From an uncultured Bacteroidales bacterium (GTDB taxonomy: Bacteria > Bacteroidota > Bacteroidia > Bacteroidales > UBA932): a stretch of 64,000 bases of DNA. Under the pieces are notes generated by a model. The model saw nothing but the letters and a program-made list of their open reading frames with translations. It was not told the DNA's origin and did not search any database. The DNA is taken from assembly GCA_944323845.1 (NCBI GenBank), contig CALUUA010000002.1:82444-146443 (forward strand), in the 5' to 3' direction. The position numbers and the translations under genes were made by a program. Positions 55,737 to 64,000 of this stretch are shown piece by piece. How positions within the stretch are numbered: position 1 is the first letter of the stretch; every line of letters begins with the position of its first letter.

Positions 55737-57365
55737 TTACAGGGATTGTCCGGAGGACACGCGGTATATCATGTTGTCGGAAGCGAACCTTACGGCTGAA
55801 GAATCCACCGAGAACAGAGGTTCCGCGCCCGGATCCAGAATGAACTGATTTTCTGTCACTATGACGCCGGAATGATAGCCCGGTACGGATGTCGACGGTG
55901 TCAGGGCTATGACTGCCGCTCCCCACGGCGAAGTCCTGCAGTGGCTGAAGACATTCCGGCGGATCAGCACGTCCGACACCCCTCCGGATTCGTACCAGTA
56001 GTTCAGGTCCCCTTCTATCAGGATGGCCGCCCCGGAAGATTCGAACAGGTTGTCTTCGATGACCGTCTTGCGCGGGGAAGTGACCAGTATGCCCCTCGCC
56101 CTGTTTCCGCTGCCGAAATGATTGTCGTGAATGTGGATTTCAGGGTTTCTGGTGGCGTTTTCCGCATAGATTTCGAGCCCGGCGAGGTCATGATCCAGCG
56201 GCTTTTCAAGCTCCATTTTCCAGACACTGCCGTCCTGACTGGCATTCGTGAAGGATTTGACGGCATATTTTTCCGAACGCTTCATTTCCCCCTGGCAGAC
56301 GAACCAGACACTGTCACCTGCCGTTATCAGGGGAACATGGCTTCTCGTGGAACACTGCATGGTCTTCAGGTCAGGAGACAGGCCGGATATCCTGTAGTAC
56401 CGTCCGTGGACGTTAAGGGCATCATCTCCCTGGCCGTTGATATCGCATCCGGACATCTCCACCTTGCCTGATGCGTGTGTGATGTGAAATGCGTCCGCCA
56501 CCCCTGTGAAGACCCGCCCATCGGCCGGAATATAGTCCACATCTCTGATTGTGATATCTGTGCAGCAGTCTGCGATGAGACCGCAGCCTGTGCAATGCCG
56601 GATTGTTATATTTTCCAGCCGCAGGCCTTCTGTCATGAAACTCCTGCACCAGGGAGTCTTGTACCTGACATGATATATCAGGAGCCGGCTCCCCGCAGGT
56701 ACGGAATACTGAAATTTTCCGCCGAACTCCAGTCTGCCGTCATCAAGAACCTTTACAGGACCGTTGAGTGTCCTGTAAAGGTCATAATCATCTGCCGTGC
56801 CAGGGATAATCTTTCCCTCCGGCGAGAGCCAGTTGCAGTAACTGTCCTTCACCACGTCATATTCGCCGTCATCGCACAGATATCTTACATGTCCGCCGGC
56901 TATCCTGTACGGATATTTCTGCGGGTCGATTCTGAGGATAAGCCGTTCAGGGGTCATGTCTGTCACTTCGGCCTCGGTGATGTACGGCCGGCGCCAGTCC
57001 ATGGTGAAATTTTCCAGAGATACCCGTTTCGAGCATGTTGCCAGAGCCAGTCCTGACAGGCCTTTGAAATACAGCTCCGACCCTCCTCCGTCGAATGTAA
57101 AATCTTCCATGGAAGATATCCCGAACAGGAAAGCCATTTGTCCGGGCTTCTGCCCGAGGTCGATTTCATAACAGCCTTTTTCAAGGACCAATCTGACAGG
57201 TTTGCCGAGTTCCCGGCAATAATCGAAGGCCTCGCGCAGTTTTTCCGCGGCATTTTCCGGAGTGGACGCTGTAAGTCCGAAGTCCGCCATATTCACGGTA
57301 GCGGCCTGATTGCATCCTGCCGCTATAAAGCAGGTGATTATCAGTGATATGGTGATATTTTTCAT
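55737..57365 (-). CDS. GH110-like alpha-1,3-galactosidase lipoprotein (A)
   Basis: 542 residues, lipoprotein signal (MKNITISLIITCFIAAGC). Right-handed parallel beta-helix with GH110-type sequence: NMADFGLTASTPENA at the start, the acidic motif GQGDDALNVHGRYY near residue 310, RARGILVTSPRKTVIEDN and EGDLNYWYESGGVSDVLIRR. Known: GH110 enzymes are inverting exo-alpha-1,3-galactosidases acting on blood group B or linear B structures and on some algal glycans. Last gene of the sus operon, 13 nt after its paralogue. Confidence 0.82.
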   Translation of the reverse strand: MKNITISLIITCFIAAGCNQAATVNMADFGLTASTPENAAEKLREAFDYCRELGKPVRLVLEKGCYEIDLGQKPGQMAFLFGISSMEDFTFDGGGSELYFKGLSGLALATCSKRVSLENFTMDWRRPYITEAEVTDMTPERLILRIDPQKYPYRIAGGHVRYLCDDGEYDVVKDSYCNWLSPEGKIIPGTADDYDLYRTLNGPVKVLDDGRLEFGGKFQYSVPAGSRLLIYHVRYKTPWCRSFMTEGLRLENITIRHCTGCGLIADCCTDITIRDVDYIPADGRVFTGVADAFHITHASGKVEMSGCDINGQGDDALNVHGRYYRISGLSPDLKTMQCSTRSHVPLITAGDSVWFVCQGEMKRSEKYAVKSFTNASQDGSVWKMELEKPLDHDLAGLEIYAENATRNPEIHIHDNHFGSGNRARGILVTSPRKTVIEDNLFESSGAAILIEGDLNYWYESGGVSDVLIRRNVFSHCRTSPWGAAVIALTPSTSVPGYHSGVIVTENQFILDPGAEPLFSVDSSAVRFASDNMIYRVSSGQSL

Positions 57366-57378
57366 TCCGTATGACGCC

Positions 57379-59223
57379 TTAGTTCCGGTAATAATAGGTG
57401 TTCGGGTTTTCCGTCACACTGACGGGGGCGTTGTTTCTGACATCATTGCAGGATATTATGCTGATGCCGGCATCCTTTTTCCAGAGGGAAAAGTCATTGT
57501 CGAGGATTTCGACATGATTGCAGAACTGCAGGTCTATCACCGACAGTCCGGGGTATCGTACAGGATATGTTCCGCTGTAGATGAATCTGTTCCCCCTGAC
57601 AGACAGCGAGTCCGTCGACAAGGCATAGATGAGCTGGTCTTCGGAAGAGTAGACAGTGTTTCCTTCGAAAGTTATCTTCCTGTGGAAGAGGTTTTCCATG
57701 TCCCGGCCTTCGTGAGGGATGACCGGATCTATCTGCAGTACTGCCTGCGGAGACCAGCCGCCGTTCCCCAGATCGCGGAAAATGTTGTTCCTGATGACTA
57801 CATCAGAAGTCCTGCCGGATTCGAACCACCAGTTTGCATCCCCGCATATCCGTATGCCGGCCATCATGGAAGCGAAGTAGCAGCCCTCCACGAGGATTTT
57901 CCCGGGGGATGAAAGCAGCAGGCTGCGTGCGCGGTTGAACCTCACTGTGCAGTTCCGTACAGTGACATCCGGACAGCAGGAGATGTTTTCCACCGCCAGT
58001 TTCCGTCCGGAGTATAGTGACATGTCGATGTCCGTGGAGACAGTATAGCAGTTGTCGTCCAGAACCGCGATGTCCGTGACTGTCCCTGTGGCGACGGTCT
58101 TCAGGTTTTCCCGGTCTACAAGCGCAATCCTGTCTTTTTTTCCGGCGAAATCGAAGCCTTCCTGCTGGACATGCCCGAAAGAAGCCTTGAAAGATGAGGG
58201 CGACAGGATTTCATCCACTTTCATGTAAACCCCGTGGATATTCGTCCCGTCATCGAGCATGCTTTCGAAAATGCAGTCTTCGAGGATGATCTTGCCGTCG
58301 CAGTTCACGAAATGGGTGGCGTCGGCGGAGGCGGCTATCATCCTGCCGCTTCCCGGCCTTACTGCCGTCATGAATTTCCTGCAGACGATGTCCGAGGAAT
58401 TTTCGGCTATGAGAGCCATGGCTCCCGATTCATGTACTGTCACATCTTCTACCAGAATGTCCTTGCTGTGCCGGATTACTATTCCGGGATACAGGCGGTT
58501 ATGGGTGTACGGCCCTTTGTCGACAAAGACGGATCCTACAGGTGGCAGCTCCTTAGCCGTAGTGCCGGACAGCCTCACAGTCCTGTCCCCCAACTCCATG
58601 GCTTCAAGGGGCCGGTCTGCAGCCGTTTCGTATCTTTCCGTAGAATAATACGGGGATCTGGTCTCAGGGTTGAAACAGATATTCTCGCCGAGCCCTGATA
58701 CCCAGTCGTATCCCTTGAACTTCAGGATTCCGTCGGAGACTTCATAGTCGTTGTCCTCATGTATCAATATGTCGAATGTCCGGTTTTTCAGATCGGAGGA
58801 TACGACTTCGGCTTCGAGAACGAATGGCTTGTCATATCCTATCGAGATATTTTTCAGCGACACATGCGCGGAACCCCCGATCAGGAAAGGCACCATTCCG
58901 CCATGGAACAGAAACGATGTGGAATCGCCTTCGATGGAGACATTTTCCATCCCGCAGATGTCGAAGCATATCTTCTTGAAGCCGTTGTCATTGTTTGATA
59001 TCCTGAGGTATTTCCTATGGGCTTTCTCAGGGTAGAACGGATATGTCGCCCTGTCGAAGACGAGCTTGACGTTTCCTTCCGGAAATCCGGACAGGATATC
59101 GGATACCACAGGGGTGTAGTCCTGTATGTCAGGATCATATCCGACATGCACTGTCCTGCCCTGGCAGCAGGTCAGAACAGTGCAGGCCAGAGTGATTATG
59201 ATGCCTGTGAAAATGCTTTTCAT
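57379..59223 (-). CDS. GH110-like alpha-1,3-galactosidase lipoprotein (B)
   Basis: 614 residues, lipoprotein-type signal (ACTVLTCC). Same beta-helix layout as the adjacent gene: FESMLDDGTNIHGVYMKV near residue 322 with the paired aspartates, RARSLLLSSPGKILVEGCYF and DANWWFESGRTSDVVIRNN. It resembles the GlaB type of GH110. The two copies differ strongly, suggesting complementary linkages (branched and linear alpha-1,3-Gal). Located 12 nt after the propeller lipoprotein gene. Confidence 0.85.
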   Translation of the reverse strand: MKSIFTGIIITLACTVLTCCQGRTVHVGYDPDIQDYTPVVSDILSGFPEGNVKLVFDRATYPFYPEKAHRKYLRISNNDNGFKKICFDICGMENVSIEGDSTSFLFHGGMVPFLIGGSAHVSLKNISIGYDKPFVLEAEVVSSDLKNRTFDILIHEDNDYEVSDGILKFKGYDWVSGLGENICFNPETRSPYYSTERYETAADRPLEAMELGDRTVRLSGTTAKELPPVGSVFVDKGPYTHNRLYPGIVIRHSKDILVEDVTVHESGAMALIAENSSDIVCRKFMTAVRPGSGRMIAASADATHFVNCDGKIILEDCIFESMLDDGTNIHGVYMKVDEILSPSSFKASFGHVQQEGFDFAGKKDRIALVDRENLKTVATGTVTDIAVLDDNCYTVSTDIDMSLYSGRKLAVENISCCPDVTVRNCTVRFNRARSLLLSSPGKILVEGCYFASMMAGIRICGDANWWFESGRTSDVVIRNNIFRDLGNGGWSPQAVLQIDPVIPHEGRDMENLFHRKITFEGNTVYSSEDQLIYALSTDSLSVRGNRFIYSGTYPVRYPGLSVIDLQFCNHVEILDNDFSLWKKDAGISIISCNDVRNNAPVSVTENPNTYYYRN

Positions 59224-59235
59224 GGCACGCAGTCA

Positions 59236-60378
59236 TCATTTGAAATAAATCCTCCTCATGGACAGCGTCCTGATGCCGTTCACCATGTCGGTAGAATAGT
59301 AGATTCTGATGCTCCGTCCTCCTTCAGTGTCTCCTTCCGAACCGATGAGATTAGGATACATCGAGCCGCCCGGTTCCATGGTCTTGCTGATCAGAGTCAC
59401 AGGACTGCTCCACGTGATACCGTCTTCGCTGTATGAAAGGACTATGTATGACTGCCAGCTATGGTAGACCATTATCCATTTTTCCAGATATGTATTGTAC
59501 ATCACTGACGGATTGCCTCCGTGATATGCTGACAGGCCGCTGATGCTTGTGTTCGGGCCGCCGAGTCCGGTTTCCTGATTGCAGCCTTCGACTGTGAAAT
59601 CGGTCCCGTCCCATTTCTTCCACGTGCCGGCCTTGCCTTCCGGATCGGTGGATTCGGCCATAGTTATGACGAAATCATTCTCGGCGGTGCAGAAGCCGGA
59701 ATAGTAGCATATCCATGACTCCCTGTCCTCGTTCCATACGACGCAGCCGTCGCCGAGCCCGTAGGATCTGCCGTCATTGGCGCTGGTCTCAGGCTTCGGG
59801 TCTGTCCCCGACAGCATCTTGTCTCCTGCCGTCCATGTCTTTCCCTGATCTTCGGAATAGGCTACGCCAATGGACTTGTATGCACAGTTCTGGCCGGGCC
59901 AATGGCTTTCCGAGTGGAAGAATCCGACAAGTTTTTCTCCCCCCAGTTCATGTACGCCGATGAACCACTGGCCGCCGTCAGAAAACCCGTCCGTAGGGTT
60001 TATCGAATTTCCTATTACTGCCATATCGTCAGTCAGGCCGTTTATGTTGCTTTCCAGCCATGGAGTTTCGCAGTCTGTCTGCATGTAGGAATTGTCTCCC
60101 GACCAGAATAGCGTGAACTTTGTCAGCCATGAAAATTTTATGGCAGTTATCTTGCCGTCGAGCCAGTAACCTTTTCTCGGGACACCGTCATTGACCGTGA
60201 TATCTTCACGGTCAGTCATATAATAATCGTCGTATTCGGTGTACTCGTCCAGATTTATTTCCTCATCGAACGGCTTGCTGCTGTCCGTGTTGTCATATTT
60301 GCCGGCCAGATCCAGTTCCCTGTCGCACGACCATGCCAGCAAGGCGGCGGCACAGCAAAGTATAGCGTATTTTCTCAT
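59236..60378 (-). CDS. Beta-propeller lipoprotein, sialidase/GH43-like fold
   Basis: 380 residues, lipobox LLAWSC. Repeated propeller elements: AYSEDQGKTWTAG (an Asp-box/BNR motif), WICYYSGF, PSVMYNTYLEKWIMVYHSW and LSYSEDGITWSSPVTL, and IRIYYSTDMVNG. The catalytic set of sialidases or GH43 cannot be identified. Position after susD, where SusE/SGBP-type glycan-binding lipoproteins usually sit, suggests a surface glycan-binding or glycosidase role. Confidence 0.6.
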   Translation of the reverse strand: MRKYAILCCAAALLAWSCDRELDLAGKYDNTDSSKPFDEEINLDEYTEYDDYYMTDREDITVNDGVPRKGYWLDGKITAIKFSWLTKFTLFWSGDNSYMQTDCETPWLESNINGLTDDMAVIGNSINPTDGFSDGGQWFIGVHELGGEKLVGFFHSESHWPGQNCAYKSIGVAYSEDQGKTWTAGDKMLSGTDPKPETSANDGRSYGLGDGCVVWNEDRESWICYYSGFCTAENDFVITMAESTDPEGKAGTWKKWDGTDFTVEGCNQETGLGGPNTSISGLSAYHGGNPSVMYNTYLEKWIMVYHSWQSYIVLSYSEDGITWSSPVTLISKTMEPGGSMYPNLIGSEGDTEGGRSIRIYYSTDMVNGIRTLSMRRIYFK

Positions 60379-60379
60379 A

Positions 60380-61957
60380 TTACCTCCAAAGTTCGTTTTG
60401 TACGATCCTGCCGTTTGACCCGTCTATGGCGTCCTGCGGTATCGGATATATCACATGTTTTGCCTGAAAATTCTGTGCCTGAGACGTGCCGTCAGTGGTA
60501 CTCTGGTATTTGCTGAGCTTCTTGACACCTTCTTCAAGTTTCCCGAAACGGACCAGATCGTACCATCTCTGGCCTTCGAAGCAGAGTTCGAAGCTCCTTT
60601 CAGCCAGCAGATTCTCGTAAGTGATTTCTGTCAGGTCTATGGCCGGGTCAGCCTGTTCGATGGCGGCCCCGGTCTTGCCGAAGCCCCGGCGTCTTACCTG
60701 ATTCACGCATTCAAGGGCTTCCGCGGAAGCGTTTCCATGCGCCCTCAGCGAGGCTTCGGCATACATCAGAAGCACATCCGAGTAGCGGATGATAGGGAAG
60801 TTGATAGGATTTGCCCAGTTCGCCCATCCTGCGCCGCGTTCTTCTTCGGTAAGCCCATGTCTGAACTTATAGGCGAAGTAGTAGTAATCCACCCCTTCTT
60901 CGTCAGGATTTTCACCGAAGTATTCCGGCTGAAGCAGCCCGTTGCTGTCATGTACCAGAATGAACCTTGCTATGGAGTTTCTCCGGAGGTCATTTTCATC
61001 GAAAGTCTCGTAGAACTCTCTTGTACTGATGAGCTGTACCCAGTAAAGATTGTCCCCGTCGGTGTTCGTGCCTTCGTAGGTTCCTACCTGGCCTCCGTAT
61101 GTGGTGGTCCCGTCGTTGCAGAATTCGATGTCCCAGATGTACTCGCTGCCGTGCTCGTGCTTGCCGTCGAACTGCGAGAAGAAGTCATCCACCAGAGCAT
61201 ATCTGCCGCTGTTTATGACATCGCCGAGTTCCGTTTCAGCCAGAGCCGCCGCTTCCGCGTCTTTCAGGGGTTCTCCCGCCATCTGAAGATAGACCTTTCC
61301 GAGCATGGCTTTCGCCGCATATTTGCTCGCTCTGCCTCCTGTCGTGTTTTCAGGCAGCATCTTGACTGCATTCTGCAGGTCGCTGACAATCTGTCCGTAC
61401 ACATCCTCGAGAGACCTGACAGTCGGATCGACCGTAGACGGGTCGGAAACTTCCTCGGTGACTATCGGTACGCCTCCGAACAGTCTTGCCAGGTGAAAAT
61501 AGAAGAAAGACCGCAGGAAGTAGCTTTCTCCCATTATCCTGTTCTTTTCGGACAGTTCCAGATCCAATGGTTCGAGTCTGTTTATGATGACGTTGGCACG
61601 CTGGATGCCCTTATACATCATATACCACGTTCTGGAGAGGAATTTGTTCGAAGCCGTGTATGTGTATTGGCTCAATTCGGTTTCTCCGTTAGTGCCGTAC
61701 CGTGCGTACATTTCGTCCGTTCCTACCCGGCCGAGTACCATGAATCCTGAAAAGTAGGTGCCGTATCTGGCATCATCGTCCCAGTTTGCCGACAGCAGTA
61801 TGTTGTACACTCCGGTCAGGCTCATGTCGAAGTCTTCTATAGTGGTGTAGAAGTTCGAGGTGGCGACAGAACTTTCGAGCGGCACATCCAGAAAATCACA
61901 TGAGGAAATCCCGAATGTGAGCAGGGATATTGATATGATTTTTAGTGTGTGTCTCAT
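60380..61957 (-). CDS. susD: SusD/RagB family glycan-binding lipoprotein
   Basis: 525 residues, lipobox FGISSC. Seen: DVPLESSVATSNFYTT after the signal, the TPR-rich FYFHLARLFGGVPIV segment, NPINFPIIRYSDVLLMYAEA and the C-terminal IPQDAIDGSNGRIVQN. SusD caps the SusC transporter on the outer surface and captures the oligosaccharide. One nt after susC. Strong C over G bias at third positions. Confidence 0.95.
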   Translation of the reverse strand: MRHTLKIISISLLTFGISSCDFLDVPLESSVATSNFYTTIEDFDMSLTGVYNILLSANWDDDARYGTYFSGFMVLGRVGTDEMYARYGTNGETELSQYTYTASNKFLSRTWYMMYKGIQRANVIINRLEPLDLELSEKNRIMGESYFLRSFFYFHLARLFGGVPIVTEEVSDPSTVDPTVRSLEDVYGQIVSDLQNAVKMLPENTTGGRASKYAAKAMLGKVYLQMAGEPLKDAEAAALAETELGDVINSGRYALVDDFFSQFDGKHEHGSEYIWDIEFCNDGTTTYGGQVGTYEGTNTDGDNLYWVQLISTREFYETFDENDLRRNSIARFILVHDSNGLLQPEYFGENPDEEGVDYYYFAYKFRHGLTEEERGAGWANWANPINFPIIRYSDVLLMYAEASLRAHGNASAEALECVNQVRRRGFGKTGAAIEQADPAIDLTEITYENLLAERSFELCFEGQRWYDLVRFGKLEEGVKKLSKYQSTTDGTSQAQNFQAKHVIYPIPQDAIDGSNGRIVQNELWR

Positions 61958-61958
61958 T

Positions 61959-64000
61959 TTATCTGAATATTATGTTGAAACCGATGGTGAATGTCCGCGG
62001 ACGAGGGAAACAGCCGTAGTCGAATCCTGCCAGCAGGATGTTTGTCGAGTTCGAAACCTCAGGATCATATCCCGAGTAATTCGTGAAGACATACAGGTTC
62101 TCTGCCGAAACGTATCCTGTAATACCCGATATATGGGTCTTTTCCGGGAACCATTTCTGCGGGAAGGTATAGGAAAGACGGACATTTTTCAACCGCAGGT
62201 AGGATGCATCTTCAACGAATGCCGAGCAGACCTGTCCTGCAGTCATCGAATTGTACATCGTACTTTCCATATTGGTCTCCGACCAACGGTCGCGGTAGAA
62301 TCCCATCTGATTGTATGAGTCGGCGTTGTATTTGGCCAGAGTGTTATAGTTGGCGTTGTAGACGTCGGCTCCGTACGAGTACTGGAATCCGATGTTCAGC
62401 GAAAGGTTTTTCCATGTCAGCTGGGTGCCGAATGCTCCGTAGAAGTCAGGCATGGTATTTCCTATGACTCTCCTGTCATCGGCGGTGATTTTCTTGTCTC
62501 CGCTTTTGTCCGCGAATTTCATCGCACCCGGGACTTCGCTGCCGGTTTCCACTGCCACGCCGGGACGAGGGGTCTTGCCGTCGGCTTCGAAATCATTCAG
62601 GCCGTAGACTCCGATGGTCTCATATCCGTAGATGTTGCCTATTTCCTGTCCTTCCTGAAGGATGATGGCATTTGTTCCGAGACAGGTCACCATCATGTAT
62701 ATCGGGGCTCCGTTCTGTCCGAGTTCCAGAATTTTGGTCTTGTTCCTCGAGAAGTTCGCATTGAAGGACCATTTGAAGTCTTTCTTGTCGATGAGAAGGG
62801 CATTGAGCGAGAGCTCTATACCTCTGTTGCGCAGCTTGCCGATATTCTGCCAGGATTTCTCGAAACCGGCTATGCTCATGACAGGAGCTTCCAGAAGCAG
62901 GTCTCTTGTCACCTTGTCGTACAGGTCCACATTCAGGGAGAGTCTGTCATTCCACAGCCCGATTTCCAGTCCGACATTCTTTTCGAAAGTAGTTTCCCAG
63001 GTCAGGTCTTCGTTTGCGATAGAGGCAGGCGATTGCCCTACCGTAGGGTTGTCTTCGAAAGAGTAGAAATTATTGGCCAGCTGTGCATAGGAACCGGTGG
63101 TCGGGACATTCGAGTTTCCGACCAGACCTGCGCTTACCCTCAGTTTGAGGGTGCTTACCACATCCTGATGCTGCATCCATGGCTCGCTGTCGATGTTCCA
63201 TGCGAAGGCTCCGGAGAAGAAATTCCCCCATTTATTCTTCACAAATCTGGAAGTACCGTCCCGGCGGGCCGTGAAAGTGGCTATGTATCTGTCATCGAAC
63301 GAGTAGTTCGCTCTCGCCAGGAATGAGAGATATGTGACACGGCTTTTGCTGGAGCTGGCATCGAATACGGTCGCCATATGAAGATTGTTGAATCCGAGTT
63401 TTTCGTATTCGAACTGTGTGGCAGTAGCCATATCCCAATATCCTGTGTAGCCTTGTTCCGTGACGCCGGCGACTATGTTGAGGCGGTGTTTGCCGAAAGT
63501 CGGCCTCCATGTCAGCGTGTTCTCGTTGATCCAGCTGGTGGATTCCGAGCTGCCGATGATGCCCTGTCCGTCATAGAAATGACCTCGTCCCGTAGTCGTC
63601 GGGTAGTACTGCCTGTCTTTCAGCGAGTACACATCCACGCCGCCTGTGATTCTCAGGACCAGATCCTTGTAGAGGTCGGCTTCGAAATACGAGTTGATGA
63701 TAGTCCTGTTGATGATTTTCGAAAGCTGGGTGTCCGTAGCCTGCGTCACCGGATTTTCGTGATTGTCATTGATGGCGGAGTTGATGGCGTCCTGCGATAC
63801 CCCGGCTCTTCTGAACAATGTCTGTGTATTGCTGTCGGTAAGGTCGTATGGCCGTGCTGTAAGCGCGGAAGTGATGACACCTGCATTCTGTGCAGTTCCC
63901 TCTCCTCCTGTCGGGACACCGTTGTCGATGATTCTGGAGTAGCTGACATCCACTCCCATCCTTACATGGTCAGTAAAATAATGGTCTATGGTAGCCTTGG
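61959..64000 (-). CDS. susC: SusC/RagA family TonB-linked outer membrane protein (5' end outside window)
   Basis: About 680 residues of the C-terminal barrel; the frame stays open to the window edge (the codons before the first internal ATG at 63959 encode DHYFTDHVR), so the plug, TonB box and signal lie beyond. Barrel strands such as YNQMGFYRDRWSETN and LRLKNVRLSYTFPQKW and the end PRPRTFTIGFNIIFR are typical of SusC; the last residue is Arg after a terminal-Phe-rich strand. Imports oligosaccharides with the SusD next to it, driven by TonB. Confidence 0.95.
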   Translation of the reverse strand, partial: KATIDHYFTDHVRMGVDVSYSRIIDNGVPTGGEGTAQNAGVITSALTARPYDLTDSNTQTLFRRAGVSQDAINSAINDNHENPVTQATDTQLSKIINRTIINSYFEADLYKDLVLRITGGVDVYSLKDRQYYPTTTGRGHFYDGQGIIGSSESTSWINENTLTWRPTFGKHRLNIVAGVTEQGYTGYWDMATATQFEYEKLGFNNLHMATVFDASSSKSRVTYLSFLARANYSFDDRYIATFTARRDGTSRFVKNKWGNFFSGAFAWNIDSEPWMQHQDVVSTLKLRVSAGLVGNSNVPTTGSYAQLANNFYSFEDNPTVGQSPASIANEDLTWETTFEKNVGLEIGLWNDRLSLNVDLYDKVTRDLLLEAPVMSIAGFEKSWQNIGKLRNRGIELSLNALLIDKKDFKWSFNANFSRNKTKILELGQNGAPIYMMVTCLGTNAIILQEGQEIGNIYGYETIGVYGLNDFEADGKTPRPGVAVETGSEVPGAMKFADKSGDKKITADDRRVIGNTMPDFYGAFGTQLTWKNLSLNIGFQYSYGADVYNANYNTLAKYNADSYNQMGFYRDRWSETNMESTMYNSMTAGQVCSAFVEDASYLRLKNVRLSYTFPQKWFPEKTHISGITGYVSAENLYVFTNYSGYDPEVSNSTNILLAGFDYGCFPRPRTFTIGFNIIFR

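Noticed and set aside
60455..61750. 431-codon plus-strand frame antisense to susD
   Set aside because: Shadow of the SusD reading frame, produced by its codon bias.
1..64000. tRNA, rRNA, CRISPR or insertion-sequence genes
   Set aside because: Gaps were read for cloverleaf ends, spaced repeats and transposase frames; none was found.

Overview
This window is a chromosomal fragment from a member of the Bacteroidota, most likely the order Bacteroidales. The signs are a SusC/SusD polysaccharide utilisation operon, several promoters of the TAnnTTTG type used by this phylum, SPII lipoproteins and outer-membrane barrels typical of the group, and Bacteroidales-style housekeeping proteins (LptC, CoaX, NptA-like transporter, FrdA/FrdB). 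I cannot name the genus. I found no rRNA or tRNA gene, CRISPR array, transposase, integrase or prophage.

Layout. 1-3081: 3' part of dnaE. 3116-11180: an accessory stretch with an AAA+/DUF4143 ATPase preceded by two palindromic operators, a secreted EEP hydrolase, an 80-bp promoter-bearing tandem repeat driving a TIR-Sel1 protein, a degenerate ThiL-like protein and a Fic protein. 11185-11395 is a hairpin-rich MITE-like element, and a 57-bp terminator repeat flanks the Fic gene. 11526-18930: glyS, folK-sufT-sufE-sufS (minus-strand operon), ruvA, mnmG, ybeY. 19024-28774: tonB, hflX, a large lipoprotein, fumarate reductase/succinate dehydrogenase B and A (no C subunit beside them), a C45-type Ntn-hydrolase and ruvB. 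29097-38576: mfd, coaX, an outer-membrane protein, a TPR protein, lptC, ppiD. 38685-55704: ychF, a second EEP hydrolase, galK, a CpXC protein, a pair of large protease/propeller/barrel proteins, a Na/Pi transporter, a thioredoxin-fold lipoprotein, galM, thyA-folA and an NSS transporter. 55737-64000: a minus-strand operon susC-susD-propeller lipoprotein-two GH110-like alpha-galactosidases.

The most notable signals are these. (1) Three near-perfect parS (ParB-binding) palindromes lie within 3.5 kb around folK, ruvA and mnmG. Gene orientation flips at the AT-rich ruvB/mfd gap (about 28.8-29.1 kb), so this may be an origin-proximal part of the chromosome. (2) A tandem pair of 1,000-residue envelope proteins includes one with a gluzincin HESRH motif and one in which all three of those residues are lost. 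(3) A triplicated promoter repeat sits in front of a TIR-Sel1 gene that is followed by a ThiL homologue stripped of its metal-binding aspartates. (4) MnmG carries an insertion of roughly 55-60 residues that contains one of the parS-like sites.

The origin, operator and pseudoenzyme statements are inferences from reading the sequence. No database search was run.
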